Of a DNA stretch of 64,000 bases, positions 17,510 through 27,369 are shown piece by piece; position 1 is the first letter of the stretch, and the number at the start of each line of letters is the position of its first letter. Source of the stretch: Rothia mucilaginosa (GTDB lineage: Bacteria; Actinomycetota; Actinomycetes; Actinomycetales; Micrococcaceae); NCBI RefSeq assembly GCF_001548235.1, contig NZ_AP014938.1:1984001-2048000 (forward strand), read 5' to 3'. Below the pieces are notes generated by a model. That model had not been told where the DNA came from, searched no databases, and was given only the letters and a program-made list of their open reading frames with translations. A program made the translations under genes and the position numbers.

Positions 17510-17749
17510 GTGAAGACTGCCGGAATTGCCGCAATGGGCGCTGCTGCCGTTATTTTTCTGACTGCCCTGCTGTTGCTGACCGCCGGTCACTTCTCGCTGC
17601 TGTGGGTGATTCTGCTGGTGGTTTCTCCGTTTGTTTTCATTCTGGGCGTTCCGTTTGCGACCGGTTCCGGTCCGGAGTACCTGCCGACCGACCCGAAGCT
17701 TGCTCAGCAGGCTCGTGAGGCGCGCGATGCGGAGCTGGGTCTGGACTAG
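17510..17749 (+). CDS. Small two-helix membrane protein, unknown function
   Basis: A protein of 79 residues with two hydrophobic helices (about 5-26 and 29-50) and a short charged C-terminal tail (PTDPKLAQQAREARDAELGLD). It starts at GTG 17510 behind AGGAG at 17501-17505. It is probably an inner-membrane protein with the tail in the cytoplasm. No family is recognised. The hairpin after VKOR and the gap of over 300 bp suggest it has its own promoter. Confidence 0.7.
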   Translation: MKTAGIAAMGAAAVIFLTALLLLTAGHFSLLWVILLVVSPFVFILGVPFATGSGPEYLPTDPKLAQQAREARDAELGLD

Positions 17750-17922
17750 CCCCTCCTCTGTGAAAGTTTTTGAAGCCGGGTGGTGCGTAGTGGCACGCCC
17801 GGCTTTGCTGTACCCGCAATGCGTCCGCCGCAGAGTGCCCGCGGTATTGTGCCCGTGCATCCTGCCGGGAGGTGAAGCCCAGATAGGATGGGCGGGGTGG
17901 CTTAGAGGTACCCTCTACCGGG

Positions 17923-17928
17923 TATAAT
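17923..17928 (+). promoter_or_regulatory. TATAAT -10 element, candidate rne promoter P1
   Basis: A perfect TATAAT at 17923-17928 would start transcription near 17935, leaving a leader of about 390 nt before rne. The -35 region is weak (CTTAGA around 17901). A second candidate, an extended -10 (TG-T-TAAAAT, hexamer 18279-18284), lies much closer to rne. Confidence 0.55.
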
Positions 17929-17934
17929 GGAACA

Positions 17935-18322
17935 CGGTGTCTTGTGCGCCCCGCACGCGCATAAAGATCCCCACCAACGCATCGAGGGAGAGTACCCGAA
18001 GAGCGCCGGCTATAAGCCGCGGAGCATAACTGTCGCACCGCGCGGGCCGCCCGCCTCGGCGAAGAAACCCGAAGACCGGCAGAGCACCCAGGAAGGGTGT
18101 GAGCGTGCCGTGCTCGAGAGCGAGGTGGCTGTGACCGTCGCGGCGCGCTCTGCGTTCCGCCCGCTCGCCCCCTACGGCAGAAGCACTGAATGAGATAGTG
18201 CCCGCGAAGAACGCGCACCGTAGGGTGAGGCTTGAGCCGCGGTGGCAGCAACTAGGCTTTGCGCTGTATGCGCGCTGTTAAAATCCTTGCGGTGCGGAGC
18301 AGGGTGTAACGAAAGAAGATTA
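17935..18322 (+). promoter_or_regulatory. Long structured 5' leader of rne
   Basis: About 388 nt, very GC-rich and free of a convincing ORF. A multibranch element is visible: CCCTACGG (18170-18177) pairs with CCGTAGGG (18218-18225) and encloses a GCACT/AGTGC hairpin (18183-18201). Long leaders that RNase E itself cleaves are known for rne in other bacteria; that role here is inference. Confidence 0.5.
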
Positions 18323-21300
18323 ATGTCTGACGAGAAGAACGTCGAACTTGGGGTTTTTGAGGCGCTGAACGCCCTCGCGGAGGAGAAGAACGCCTCTGCA
18401 GAGACCCGTGAAACTCTGCGTAAGAATGTTCGTGAGAGCTCTGAGGCTCAGCAGGGTGCTGAGCGCCGCCGTCCGGGTCGCCCGAAGAAGGAGAAGGCTC
18501 CTGAGGTTCCCCTGGATGAGGCGATTGCTGCTGGCCTGACCAACCTGCGTAATGCTAAGGCTAAGCACGCGCCGGCACCGAAGGTTGCCGCTCCCGTTGC
18601 GTCTGAGACCGAGGTTGCTTCTACCCTCGATAGCCTGTTTGCGGCTGCTGAGAAGAAGGCGGCTGAGCCTGCTGTTGAGGAGAAGACCGCAAAGGTCGAG
18701 ACCGTCGAGAAGACCGCGAAGGTTGAAGAGGTCGCCAAGGTTGAGAAGGTTGCTAAGACCGAGACCGTGGAGAAGACCGCGAAGGTGGAGGAAGTTGTTG
18801 CCCCCGCCGCTGAGTCTGCCGAGCCTGCCGTTGAGGTGAAGGAAGAGACCGCCAAGGTTGAGGTCGTAACCCCCGCACCGGCTGAGAAGGCTGAAGATCC
18901 CGCTGAAGAGGCTGCCGCAGAGCAGCCCGCCGAGGCTGCTGCGGTTGCTGAAGAATCCGCAACCGAAGAAGCTGCACCTGAGGCACCTGCCGCAGAAGAG
19001 TCTGCTGAGGAGCCCGCGGCTGAGGAGCCCGCAGAAGCTCCCGAGCCGGTAAAGACCATTAGCGACCTGCAGCGCGAGAAGCTGCAGGAACTGCGCTCGC
19101 GTACCCCCATGGGTGCGATGCCGCTGTTCATGGCGCCCGAGCCGGAGGAGCTGAGCGAGCTCGCTGTTGCCGCCAAGCTGGAGCGTGAAGCACGCCGCGC
19201 CGCTGCCGAGGAGCAGAAGCGTAAGGAGCGCATGGAGCGCCGCCGCGAGGAGGCTGCCGCTGAGGCTGAGGTGACGAGCCACCGTCGCCGTCGCCGTCGC
19301 CGCGGTACCGAGGATATTGAGATTGAGGGCGGCGTTGATGATGACGTTGAGACCGTCACCAAGGTGCGTGCGCCGCGCCTGGCTGACTCTCACGCATCCA
19401 ACACCGTGACCGGTGTGCGCGGTTCTACCCGCCTGGAGGCGAAGCGTGTGCGCCGCCGCGAGTCCCGCTCCCTGGGCCGCCGCCGCCACATCGTGACTGA
19501 GGCTGAGTTCTTGGCTCGCCGCGAGTCCGTGGACCGTCAGATGCTGGTTCGTCAGAAGGACGGCCGCATCCAGATTGGCGTGCTTGAGGACGGCGTGCTG
19601 GCTGAGCACTTCGTGTCCAAGACCCAGCAGGATTCCCTGATTGGCAACGTGTACCTGGGTAAGGTTCAGAACGTTCTGCCCTCCATGGAAGCTGCGTTCG
19701 TTGACATTGGACGCGGCCGCAACGCTGTGCTGTACGCGGGCGAGGTCAACTGGGATGTTACCGGTCTGGACGGTGCGCCCCGCAAGATTGAGAACGCCCT
19801 GAAGCCCGGCGATTCGGTTCTGGTGCAGGTCACCAAGGACCCGATTGGTCACAAGGGTGCCCGCCTGACCAGCCAGGTTTCCCTGCCCGGTCGCTTCCTG
19901 GTGTACGTGCCGGGCGGTTCGATGACCGGTATTTCCCGCAAGCTGCCCGACACCGAGCGTGCTCGCCTGAAGAAGATTCTGAAGGACAAGCTGCCCGAGG
20001 GTGCTGGCGTGATTGTTCGTACCGCGGCGGAGGGTGCTTCTGAGGAGGAGCTGACCCACGATATTAACCGTCTGCGTGCGCAGTGGGAAGAGATTCAGGA
20101 GAAGGCTAACTCCCGTAAGGTACTGGCTCCGGAGATGCTCTACCAGGAGCCCGACCTGATGATTAAGACCGTGCGTGACGTCTTCAACGAGGACTTCACC
20201 GCGATGATTGTTCAGGGAGAGAACGCCTGGGATTCCATCGAGGCGTACGTGACCTACGTGGCGCCGGACCTGGTTTCCCGCCTGCAGCAGTGGGATGGCG
20301 AGGATGACCTCTTCGACCACTACCGCATCAACGAGCAGCTGGCGAAGGCTCTGGATCGTAAGGTGTACCTGCCTTCGGGTGGTTCGCTGGTGATTGACCG
20401 CACCGAAGCCATGACTGTGGTGGACGTGAACACCGGTAAGTTCACCGGTAGCGGCGGCAACCTGGAGGAGACCGTCACCAAGAACAACCTGGAAGCTGCT
20501 GAGGAGATTGTCCGCCAGCTGCGTCTGCGCGATATCGGCGGCATTATCGTCATTGACTTCATTGACATGGTGCTTGAGTCGAACCGCGACCTGGTTCTGC
20601 GTCGCCTGATTGAGTGCCTGGGCCGTGACCGTACCAAGCACCAGGTGGCTGAGGTGACCTCGCTGGGTCTGGTTCAGATGACCCGTAAGCGTCTGGGTAC
20701 CGGTCTGCTTGAGGTCTTCTCGGAGCCCTGTGAGCAGTGTGGCGGTCGTGGCCTGGTGGTTCACGATCAGCCGCTGAGCGGTCGTAGCGGTGGCGCGTCG
20801 GATTACATTCACCGCCATGAGCGTAATGACCGTAAGCGTAGCCGTGCGGCTGCCCGCGAGGATTCTCGTGACCAGCAGAAGCAGGATGCTCTGGAGTCGA
20901 AGAAGGCTGAGCGCCGTAACGCTATGGCTGCGGTGGCTGCCGCATCCGCTCACAGCGAGGAAGCTTCGGAGGAGACCGCTTCGACCCGCAAGAAGCGTAA
21001 GCGCCGCAAGCGTTCGCGCCGCGCGGAGACCGCTGAGCTTTCGCTTGAGCAGGAGATTCAGGGCATTGCCGAGGCCGCCAGCGAGCAGGCTCACGCGGAG
21101 GTCGCTCAGCGTGAAGACAAGGTCGCTGAGGTCACCGAGGGCAACTGGGTTGGCGAGCAGGGCGGTTTCTCCCTGGAGCAGCTGGCGAGCGCGTTCGACC
21201 GCGTGGAGGAGGAGTCCGCTGAGGGTTCCTCGAAGGACTCTGCTGAGGGCCGTTCGGATCAGGAACGTTCGGAGGAGCGTCGTTCGTCCAAGCGTGGCGA

Positions 21301-22141
21301 GAAGAAGTCTTCTCGTAACCGCCAGCGCCGTGAGCTGACCGATGCGGATATTGCCGCTGTGGAGGGTTCCGGCGCGGGTGCGCTGGAGGACGAGCACCAC
21401 GTTGACCCGGAGCTTGACCCGCGCTTTACCCGCTCTTCGGATCGTTTTGAGGCGATTCGCGCCGGTGAGGCGAAGGCTCGTGCTTCTCAGAAGGCTGGCC
21501 GTCTTGCCCGTGCTGAGGGTGAGTCGTTCCGTTCGGGCCGTGAGGATCGTTTGGAGGAGCGTCGTTCGTCCAAGCGCCAGAGCCGCGAGCAGCAGAACGC
21601 TGAGGCAACCTCCGCTGAGGTAAACTCGGGTGTGCAGAAGGCTCAGGATTCCAAGCGTGTTGAGCGTGAGGACCTGCGCATTGAGGATGTTCGTGAGACT
21701 CCGCGTGCGTCCCGCCGCCGTGCTCGTCGCGCCGCTGATGAGAAGCGCGCTGAGCAGGCAGCCGCAAAGTCTGATAAGGTTGAGAAGTCTGAGCCTCGCA
21801 CGGTTGTGACCGGCGTGATTGGTGCTCCGGCTGTGACCGGTGTGGTGGGCGCAGCTCCCGCAGTGGTTGAGGCTGAGGTTCCGGTTGGGGAGGCTCAGAA
21901 GCCTGCGGCTCAGGTGCCCGGTTCGACCCCGCGTAAGCGTCGCACTCGCCGTGCGGCTTCGAGTGCCGGTGCCGGTGCTCAGGTCGTGACCGTGGACGCT
22001 TCCGAGCGTGCTGAGGGTTCCGTGGTTGCTTCCGCTTCTGTTGCGGATGTGGTTCCGGTGTCTGATGACGATTCGGCCCCTGTCTTGTTCGGCATTGGCG
22101 TTGCTGCTGCCGACATTAAGCGTGAAGGTAAGGACGATTAG
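18323..22141 (+). CDS. rne: Ribonuclease E/G family endoribonuclease
   Basis: A protein of 1272 residues. The catalytic core lies roughly at 400-820: an S1-like RNA-binding domain (GNVYLGKVQNVLPSMEAAFVDIG, about 437), the DNase-I-like core with the metal-binding MTVVDVNTGKF (about 695) and DFIDM (about 750), and the CEQCGGRG zinc-link (about 803). The 390-residue N-terminal part is Ala/Glu-rich with imperfect EKTAKVE repeats, and the 450-residue C-terminal part is Arg/Glu/Lys-rich. Both are probably disordered RNA- and partner-binding arms, as in actinobacterial RNase E. It processes and degrades RNA. ATG 18323 follows GAAAGAAG; the upstream in-frame 18242 lacks a site. Confidence 0.95.
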   Translation: MSDEKNVELGVFEALNALAEEKNASAETRETLRKNVRESSEAQQGAERRRPGRPKKEKAPEVPLDEAIAAGLTNLRNAKAKHAPAPKVAAPVASETEVASTLDSLFAAAEKKAAEPAVEEKTAKVETVEKTAKVEEVAKVEKVAKTETVEKTAKVEEVVAPAAESAEPAVEVKEETAKVEVVTPAPAEKAEDPAEEAAAEQPAEAAAVAEESATEEAAPEAPAAEESAEEPAAEEPAEAPEPVKTISDLQREKLQELRSRTPMGAMPLFMAPEPEELSELAVAAKLEREARRAAAEEQKRKERMERRREEAAAEAEVTSHRRRRRRRGTEDIEIEGGVDDDVETVTKVRAPRLADSHASNTVTGVRGSTRLEAKRVRRRESRSLGRRRHIVTEAEFLARRESVDRQMLVRQKDGRIQIGVLEDGVLAEHFVSKTQQDSLIGNVYLGKVQNVLPSMEAAFVDIGRGRNAVLYAGEVNWDVTGLDGAPRKIENALKPGDSVLVQVTKDPIGHKGARLTSQVSLPGRFLVYVPGGSMTGISRKLPDTERARLKKILKDKLPEGAGVIVRTAAEGASEEELTHDINRLRAQWEEIQEKANSRKVLAPEMLYQEPDLMIKTVRDVFNEDFTAMIVQGENAWDSIEAYVTYVAPDLVSRLQQWDGEDDLFDHYRINEQLAKALDRKVYLPSGGSLVIDRTEAMTVVDVNTGKFTGSGGNLEETVTKNNLEAAEEIVRQLRLRDIGGIIVIDFIDMVLESNRDLVLRRLIECLGRDRTKHQVAEVTSLGLVQMTRKRLGTGLLEVFSEPCEQCGGRGLVVHDQPLSGRSGGASDYIHRHERNDRKRSRAAAREDSRDQQKQDALESKKAERRNAMAAVAAASAHSEEASEETASTRKKRKRRKRSRRAETAELSLEQEIQGIAEAASEQAHAEVAQREDKVAEVTEGNWVGEQGGFSLEQLASAFDRVEEESAEGSSKDSAEGRSDQERSEERRSSKRGEKKSSRNRQRRELTDADIAAVEGSGAGALEDEHHVDPELDPRFTRSSDRFEAIRAGEAKARASQKAGRLARAEGESFRSGREDRLEERRSSKRQSREQQNAEATSAEVNSGVQKAQDSKRVEREDLRIEDVRETPRASRRRARRAADEKRAEQAAAKSDKVEKSEPRTVVTGVIGAPAVTGVVGAAPAVVEAEVPVGEAQKPAAQVPGSTPRKRRTRRAASSAGAGAQVVTVDASERAEGSVVASASVADVVPVSDDDSAPVLFGIGVAAADIKREGKDD

Positions 22142-22149
22142 TCTTTAGC

Positions 22150-22164
22150 TTCCGATCATCGGAA
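22150..22164. repeat. 15-bp perfect palindrome after rne
   Basis: TTCCGATCATCGGAA begins 9 nt after the rne stop and lies just before the terminator. Its role is unknown; it may be an RNA 3'-end hairpin. Confidence 0.5.
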
Positions 22165-22189
22165 TTCCGATGGTGTGTTGTATATGAGA

Positions 22190-22237
22190 TAGCCTCGGTA
22201 GGGCGAGCCGGAACTTCCCTACCGAGGCTATTTTTTT
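22190..22237 (+). terminator. Terminator of rne
   Basis: A 15-bp stem (TAGCCTCGGTAGGGA type) followed by seven T residues: a textbook intrinsic terminator. Confidence 0.95.
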
Positions 22238-22337
22238 CTGTGCGTGTGCTGCGTCATTTTAAAGGCGCTATTAAGAGTGCGGTGCAGTATTAGAGGAGCA
22301 TCACGTGCCGACTTCGAGCGTTCCGCAAAATTATCTA

Positions 22338-22367
22338 TTGCGCGGCGCGTAGATCATGCCGTATCCT
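22338..22367 (+). promoter_or_regulatory. Candidate promoter of rplU-rpmA
   Basis: TTGCGC (22338-22343) and TATCCT (22362-22367) with an 18-bp spacer. Transcription from here would give a leader of nearly 300 nt before rplU. Confidence 0.5.
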
Positions 22368-22373
22368 TAAGGA

Positions 22374-22669
22374 CTGGTGTTTATCTCAGTGAAGCCCTAT
22401 CGACGCAGGGCCAGCGGGAGACACCGCTCCCACCCGCATCGTCTTCGGCGCGGTCGAGCATTCGGCTGAGTTTGGAACGTGCGGGAGAGAGACACCACCG
22501 GTGAGCCTCGCGTGTTGGCTTCGGCGGGCAATCCCGTCGGAACGCACGGGCCGTTCCTCCTTGTTCGCGGTTATTCGACTGGCGGGGGAGGGCGCACAGC
22601 AATGAAAGCGCAGGCTGCTCATTCGTGTGAGATTCAAGAAGCAAGTTGTCGAGAAAAGTGAGTCCCATA
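22374..22669 (+). promoter_or_regulatory. Leader region of rplU
   Basis: About 296 nt without a credible ORF and with several G/C-rich inverted segments (for example GGCGGGCAATCCCGTC near 22523). Ribosomal-protein leaders often hold autoregulatory structures; no known L21 leader motif could be matched by eye. Confidence 0.35.
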
Positions 22670-22981
22670 GTGGCATACGCGATTGTACGCGCTGGCGGCC
22701 GCCAGGAGAAGGTTTCCGTAGGCGACCTCGTTACCCTTGACCGTGTTGCAGGCGAGCCCGGCAGCACCATCGAGCTGCCCGTGCTGCTGCTCGTCGACGG
22801 TGACAAGGTCACCGCTGACGCAAAGTCCCTGGCTTCCGCCAAGGTTGTTGCTGAGAAGGTTGAGGACCTGCGCGGTCCGAAGATCGTTATTCAGAAGTAC
22901 AAGAACAAGACCGGTTACAAGAAGCGTCAGGGCTTCCGCGCCGAGCTGACCACCGTCAAGATTACCGCTATCAACGCGTAA
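22670..22981 (+). CDS. rplU: 50S ribosomal protein L21
   Basis: A protein of 103 residues, the normal bL21 length, with the N-terminal [14 protein letters not shown] and C-terminal [15 protein letters not shown] signatures. Start is GTG 22670, which gives the family N-terminus; the in-frame TTG at 22646 would add eight unsupported residues. It binds 23S rRNA in the large subunit. It is co-transcribed with rpmA, 40 bp downstream. Confidence 0.97.
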   Translation: MAYAIVRAGGRQEKVSVGDLVTLDRVAGEPGSTIELPVLLLVDGDKVTADAKSLASAKVVAEKVEDLRGPKIVIQKYKNKTGYKKRQGFRAELTTVKITAINA

Positions 22982-23021
22982 TCGAAACGACCGGAATTCA
23001 ACCCTAAGGTAGGAATACAGA

Positions 23022-23279
23022 ATGGCACACAAGAAGGGCGCAAGCTCCACCCGTAACGGCCGTGACTCGAACCCCCAGTACCTCGGTGTTAAGCGCTACG
23101 GCGGCCAGTCCGTCAACGCAGGCGAGATTCTCGTTCGCCAGCGCGGCACCCACTTCCACCCCGGCCTGAACGTTGGCCGCGGTGGCGACGACACCCTGTT
23201 CGCTCTGGCAGCAGGCACCGTCGAATTCGGTACCCGCAAGGGCCGCAAGGTCGTTAACATCCTGGCAGCAGCTGAGTAA
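23022..23279 (+). CDS. rpmA: 50S ribosomal protein L27
   Basis: A protein of 85 residues beginning [16 protein letters not shown] and containing QRGTHFHPG and DDTLFAL, all diagnostic for bL27. Its N-terminal arm reaches the peptidyl-transferase centre. The methionine is directly followed by AHKKG, so there is no Firmicutes-type cleavable extension. AAGGTAGGA lies upstream of ATG 23022. Confidence 0.98.
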   Translation: MAHKKGASSTRNGRDSNPQYLGVKRYGGQSVNAGEILVRQRGTHFHPGLNVGRGGDDTLFALAAGTVEFGTRKGRKVVNILAAAE

Positions 23280-23295
23280 TACTCACCGCTAGGGC

Positions 23296-23325
23296 AGAGG
23301 GGGTAGGCGTTAGTCTACCCCCTCT
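23296..23325 (+). terminator. Hairpin after rpmA
   Basis: AGAGGGGGTAG and CTACCCCCTCT, separated by a short loop, 17 nt after the stop. No U tract, so it may be only a partial stop before obg. Confidence 0.6.
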
Positions 23326-23477
23326 CGCTATGACCTCGAATGCCGTGGATGCCAGCCTGTGCTGGGCTCCACGATGAGGCGCACCCCAACCCGGTCGCGC
23401 CTGCCGCCGCATCCGCAGCATGATTGGTGTGTGCCGTGCGGTGGCGAAGTGAAGATTTTCCAAGATAAGGAGAACCC

Positions 23478-25085
23478 GTGGCAGAATTCGTGGACCGCGT
23501 GGTCTTGCATGTATCTGGCGGTCGCGGAGGTAACGGCTGCGTCTCCGTGCGACGTGAAAAGTTTAAGCCCCTGGGCGGCCCTAACGGCGGTAACGGTGGT
23601 AATGGTGGCGCGGTGATTTTGCGCGTGGATAACCAGACCACGACCCTGCTGGAGTACCACCACAGCCCGCATCAGCACGCCCCGAATGGCGATATTGGTC
23701 GTGGCGATATGCACCACGGTTTTAACGGTGAGGACCTGGTTCTGACCGTGCCGCAGGGTACTGTGGTGAAGGACCGCGAGGGTAATGTTTTGGCTGACCT
23801 GCTGCGTGTGGGCGACGAGTATGTTGCTGCCCGCGGCGGTATGGGCGGTCTGGGTAACGCTGCGTTGGCTTCGGCTAAGCGTAAGGCTCCCGGTTTTGCT
23901 CTGCTGGGCACCCCCGGTGAAGAGGCTGATATTGTTCTGGAGCTCAAGTCCATTGCGGATGTGGCTCTGGTGGGTTACCCCTCGGCGGGTAAGTCTTCGT
24001 TGATTGCTGCGATTTCTGCGGCGCGTCCGAAGATTGCTGATTACCCGTTCACCACCCTAATCCCGAACCTGGGTGTGGTGCAGGCGGGCGATGTTCGCTA
24101 CACCGTGGCGGATGTTCCGGGTCTGATTGAGGGCGCTTCGGAGGGCCGCGGTCTGGGTCACCGCTTCCTGCGCCATGTGGAGCGTTCTTCGGCTCTGGTG
24201 CACGTGATTGACTGCGCTACTTTGGAGCCGGGCCGCGACCCGATTAGTGACTTTGAGGTGATTCGCGGCGAGCTGCAGAACTATGAGGTTGACCCGACTG
24301 CGGGTGTGACCGTGCCGCTGCATGAGCGTCCGCAGATTGTGGTGCTCAATAAGATTGATGTTCCTGAGGCTCGTGAGCTGGCGGAGTTTGTTCGCCCCGA
24401 GTTTGAGGAGATGGGCTTCAAGGTCTTCGAGATTTCGACGGCTTCCCATGAGGGTCTGAAGCCCCTGATCTTTGCGATGGCAAAGCTCGTTGAGGAAGAC
24501 CGCGAGGCTCGTGCCGCTGCCGAGAAGGAAGCGGAGCGCGTGGTTGTTGAGGCTCCTGTGGTTCGCCCGAAGGGCTTCCGCGGTAAGAAGAAGCAGGAGT
24601 TCACTATTCGCCGCGAGGAGCGTAACCTTGAGCCGCTGTTCCGCGTGATCGGTGAGAAGCCTGAGCGTTGGATTCAGCAGACTGACTTCAATAATGATGA
24701 GGCTGTCGGCTACCTGGCGGACCGCCTGGCGCGCCTGGGCGTTGAGGATGAGCTGTTCAAGGCTGGTGCTCGTGCCGGTGACGCCGTGGTGATTGGCGAG
24801 AACGACAACTCGGTGATCTTCGATTGGGAGCCGACCATGGTCGGTGGCGCTGAGCTGCTGTCCTCCCCGCGCGGTACGGACGCCCGTCTGGAAGAGATTA
24901 TTCGCCCGACTCGTGCGCAGAAGCGTGTGGAGTACAAGGAGCGTATGGACGCGAAGGCGGAGGCTCGTGCCGAGCTGGAGTCCGAGCGTGTTGCAGGCGT
25001 GTGGACCGAGTCGGTTGAGTACCGCAAGAAGTTGAAGGAAGGCAAGGTCGACGAGAATATCGACATGCCGAACATCGACGACTAG
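23478..25085 (+). CDS. obg: Obg-family GTPase (ribosome assembly)
   Basis: A protein of 535 residues with the three Obg parts: the Gly-rich N-terminal fold ([24 protein letters not shown]), the GTPase domain with P-loop [11 protein letters not shown] near 165 and NKID near 293, and the C-terminal OCT domain, followed by an acidic tail. It acts in late 50S assembly and growth control. GTG 23478 is preceded by AAGGAG. The L21-L27-Obg order is widely conserved in bacteria. Confidence 0.97.
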   Translation: MAEFVDRVVLHVSGGRGGNGCVSVRREKFKPLGGPNGGNGGNGGAVILRVDNQTTTLLEYHHSPHQHAPNGDIGRGDMHHGFNGEDLVLTVPQGTVVKDREGNVLADLLRVGDEYVAARGGMGGLGNAALASAKRKAPGFALLGTPGEEADIVLELKSIADVALVGYPSAGKSSLIAAISAARPKIADYPFTTLIPNLGVVQAGDVRYTVADVPGLIEGASEGRGLGHRFLRHVERSSALVHVIDCATLEPGRDPISDFEVIRGELQNYEVDPTAGVTVPLHERPQIVVLNKIDVPEARELAEFVRPEFEEMGFKVFEISTASHEGLKPLIFAMAKLVEEDREARAAAEKEAERVVVEAPVVRPKGFRGKKKQEFTIRREERNLEPLFRVIGEKPERWIQQTDFNNDEAVGYLADRLARLGVEDELFKAGARAGDAVVIGENDNSVIFDWEPTMVGGAELLSSPRGTDARLEEIIRPTRAQKRVEYKERMDAKAEARAELESERVAGVWTESVEYRKKLKEGKVDENIDMPNIDD

Positions 25086-25120
25086 TAGCCAAGCGTTAGC
25101 TGTTGCCTAGACAGTGAATG

Positions 25121-25156
25121 GTGCCGCGCACCGGGGTTTGCTCCGGTGCGCGGCGC
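25121..25156 (+). terminator. Terminator of obg
   Basis: A 14-bp stem (GTGCCGCGCACCGG type) with an 8-nt loop followed by TTTCTTAT. The remaining bases to 25475 show only a short GCGCTTTCTT direct repeat and the nadD promoter region. Confidence 0.8.
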
Positions 25157-25475
25157 TTTCTTATATGCGCAGCGCTTTCTTGGGTGCTCTGCGGTTGCGG
25201 TTATGGTTACCTCTCGTACCGGATGTGTGCGTCGGAATATGCGGGTGAGCCTGCGGTGAACCTGTGGTCGGGCGTGCTGGCTGGGTATTCCACTGGCGGC
25301 TTAGCTCACCCCCGTCATTTCGGTTTTTTTGACCGCAAGCAGGTAGCATAGAGGGGAATGTACGCGGGCCGTTTTCGGTGTTGCGTACCTTCTGTGTAAC
25401 CTGCCCGCATCCGCACCTGTGGTGGCTCCTTAAGCTGCTGTGGTGCGGTCTCTGTCCCCAGCAAGGACGGCATTT

Positions 25476-26225
25476 GTGACTGACCAGCCTGTTCACCTTG
25501 ATTTTGGTGCTCCGAGCACCGAATCGATTCCCCCGCGCATTCCCGGTCGGGTGCGTCTGGGCGTGATGGGTGGAACTTTCGATCCGATTCATCACGGACA
25601 CCTGGTGGCGGCTAGTGAGGTTGCCGCCGTGTTCGATCTGGACGAGGTCGTGTTCGTTCCGACCGGTCAGCCCTGGCAGAAGGTGGGGGAGCGGCACGTG
25701 AGTGACGCTGAGCATCGCTACCTGATGACGGTGATTGCGACCGCGTCGAACCCGCGTTTTACGGTGAGCCGTATTGATATTGACCGTGGCGGCGCCACCT
25801 ACACCTTTGATACGCTTAACGAGCTGCGTGCCCTGCGCCCGGACGCTGACCTGTTCTTCATTACCGGTGCGGACGCGATTAGCCAGATTATGACCTGGCG
25901 CAATGCCCATAAGCTGTGGGATTTGGCGACTTTTGTGGGCGTGACCCGCCCCGATCATGAGCTGGATCCGCCGATGGCTGAGGGTCGTCATATTACGACC
26001 CTGAAGATTCCTGCGATGGCGATTTCTTCGACCGATATTCGTCGCCGCGCAGCTGAAGACGCCCCCATCTGGTACCTGGTGCCCGATGGTGTGGTGCAGT
26101 ACATCGCTAAGTACGGCCTGTACAAGAAGGACGCCTTGACCGCGTACCGTGACGGCTTGCCCCGCGTGAAGGATGAGTCTGGGCAGGCACCCCAATCGAC
26201 GAATAATGAGGGAACACATGAGTGA
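25476..26225 (+). CDS. nadD: Nicotinate-nucleotide adenylyltransferase
   Basis: A protein of 249 residues with the nucleotidyltransferase motif [12 protein letters not shown] and the C-terminal SSTDIRRR. It makes nicotinate adenine dinucleotide from NaMN and ATP in NAD synthesis. GTG 25476 is chosen because AAGGA lies 8 nt upstream; an earlier in-frame GTG at 25440 has no such site. It overlaps the next gene by 8 bp (ATG 26218), so the two are translationally linked. Confidence 0.95.
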   Translation: MTDQPVHLDFGAPSTESIPPRIPGRVRLGVMGGTFDPIHHGHLVAASEVAAVFDLDEVVFVPTGQPWQKVGERHVSDAEHRYLMTVIATASNPRFTVSRIDIDRGGATYTFDTLNELRALRPDADLFFITGADAISQIMTWRNAHKLWDLATFVGVTRPDHELDPPMAEGRHITTLKIPAMAISSTDIRRRAAEDAPIWYLVPDGVVQYIAKYGLYKKDALTAYRDGLPRVKDESGQAPQSTNNEGTHE

Positions 26226-27303
26226 AGCTACGGGTTCGAAGCCCTATAGCGAGGACGAAGCGTACCTCTACGAGACGTACGTGACCGAGGACGGCATTGA
26301 GGTGCCGCCGCCTACTAAGGTGATGGGTCCGCGCCGTCTTGCCCGTTACCGTGAAGAAGTTGCCGAGTACCTGCGTGCGGCCCGCCGCGGTGAGCCCGCG
26401 AAGCCTGTTGAGAACATGGGCTCCGTGATTTATACGAATGCTATTGACCCGCAGGTTCTGGCTGTTCAGCGTCGTTTTGCGGCACTGGCGGCTCAGGGCA
26501 AGATTGACACTGAGGCGAACGATGAGGAGAAGCTGCACGAGCCTGCTCCTCTGACCAGTAGCCTGCGTGTTCTGCGCCCCGAAGAGATCGCGCAGAATCG
26601 TGTGGATGCGACCAGCCCCTCCGCGGTGAATAACCCGATGACTTCTTCGATCCCGGTTATCGCCGTGGTCAAGGAGGAGAAGCCGGAACCCGAGCTGCAC
26701 CAGTACCTGGTGCGGGATGAGCCGAAGGTTGAGGAGCTGGACAGCTCTGATATTGAGGCTGAGCAGACCGAGGCTGCTTCCGTTGAGGAAGAGGCCGTTG
26801 AGGTTGAAGAGTCTGCTGATGAGCTACCCACCCGCGTGAGCGCGGTGAACGCGCAGGGTCTTGACCTGAGCGTGCTGGATAGCGCCTCCGCAGGGGATAC
26901 CGTAGATTCGGTGGACGGCGACCCGACTGTAGCTCTGAGCCCGGATGAGGTTGAGGAGCTGCTGCAGCGCATGGTGGATCGTCAGGATCCCGACGAGGCA
27001 CTGGTCGAGAAGACTGCCGAAGAGTCCGACAAGGGCTCCGAGGATGAAGAGTCTAAGTCGGCTGAGTCGAAGTCTGCTTCGGTTGCTTCTGCTGAGGCTT
27101 CGAAGGAAGCCGAGTCAAAGGAAGCAGCGTCGAAGGAAGCTGAGTCGAAGAAAACTGGGGAAGACTCTGCTTCTGAGAGCGCTGTTGAGAAGACTGAAGA
27201 GGTTCTGCAGCCTGCACAGAAGCCCTCCCTGGCGTGGCTGTGGATTGTGCTACTGCTCGCCCTGGTCGTTGTTGGTCTGATTATGATTTTTGGCCCTAAG
27301 TAG
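26218..27303 (+). CDS. Tail-anchored acidic membrane protein, unknown function
   Basis: A protein of 361 residues: an N-terminal segment with [19 protein letters not shown], a long Glu/Ser/Ala-rich low-complexity middle with [21 protein letters not shown] repeats (about 290-320), and a single C-terminal helix ([21 protein letters not shown]) ending in GPK. With no signal peptide, this layout fits a tail-anchored protein whose bulk faces the cytoplasm. It lies between nadD and rsfS and overlaps nadD by 8 bp; actinobacteria often have a poorly conserved gene in this place. Function is unknown. Confidence 0.8.
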   Translation: MSEATGSKPYSEDEAYLYETYVTEDGIEVPPPTKVMGPRRLARYREEVAEYLRAARRGEPAKPVENMGSVIYTNAIDPQVLAVQRRFAALAAQGKIDTEANDEEKLHEPAPLTSSLRVLRPEEIAQNRVDATSPSAVNNPMTSSIPVIAVVKEEKPEPELHQYLVRDEPKVEELDSSDIEAEQTEAASVEEEAVEVEESADELPTRVSAVNAQGLDLSVLDSASAGDTVDSVDGDPTVALSPDEVEELLQRMVDRQDPDEALVEKTAEESDKGSEDEESKSAESKSASVASAEASKEAESKEAASKEAESKKTGEDSASESAVEKTEEVLQPAQKPSLAWLWIVLLLALVVVGLIMIFGPK

Positions 27304-27369
27304 GCCGTGAACAATGCACCCCTGTTGCGGGTGTTGCCGGCGGGTGTTCTGCCGGCAAGAAAGGAAAAT

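Noticed and set aside
17935..18322. RNase P RNA, SRP RNA or tmRNA in the GC-rich stretch before rne
   Set aside because: The conserved cores of these RNAs are not found; position and promoter fit an rne leader.
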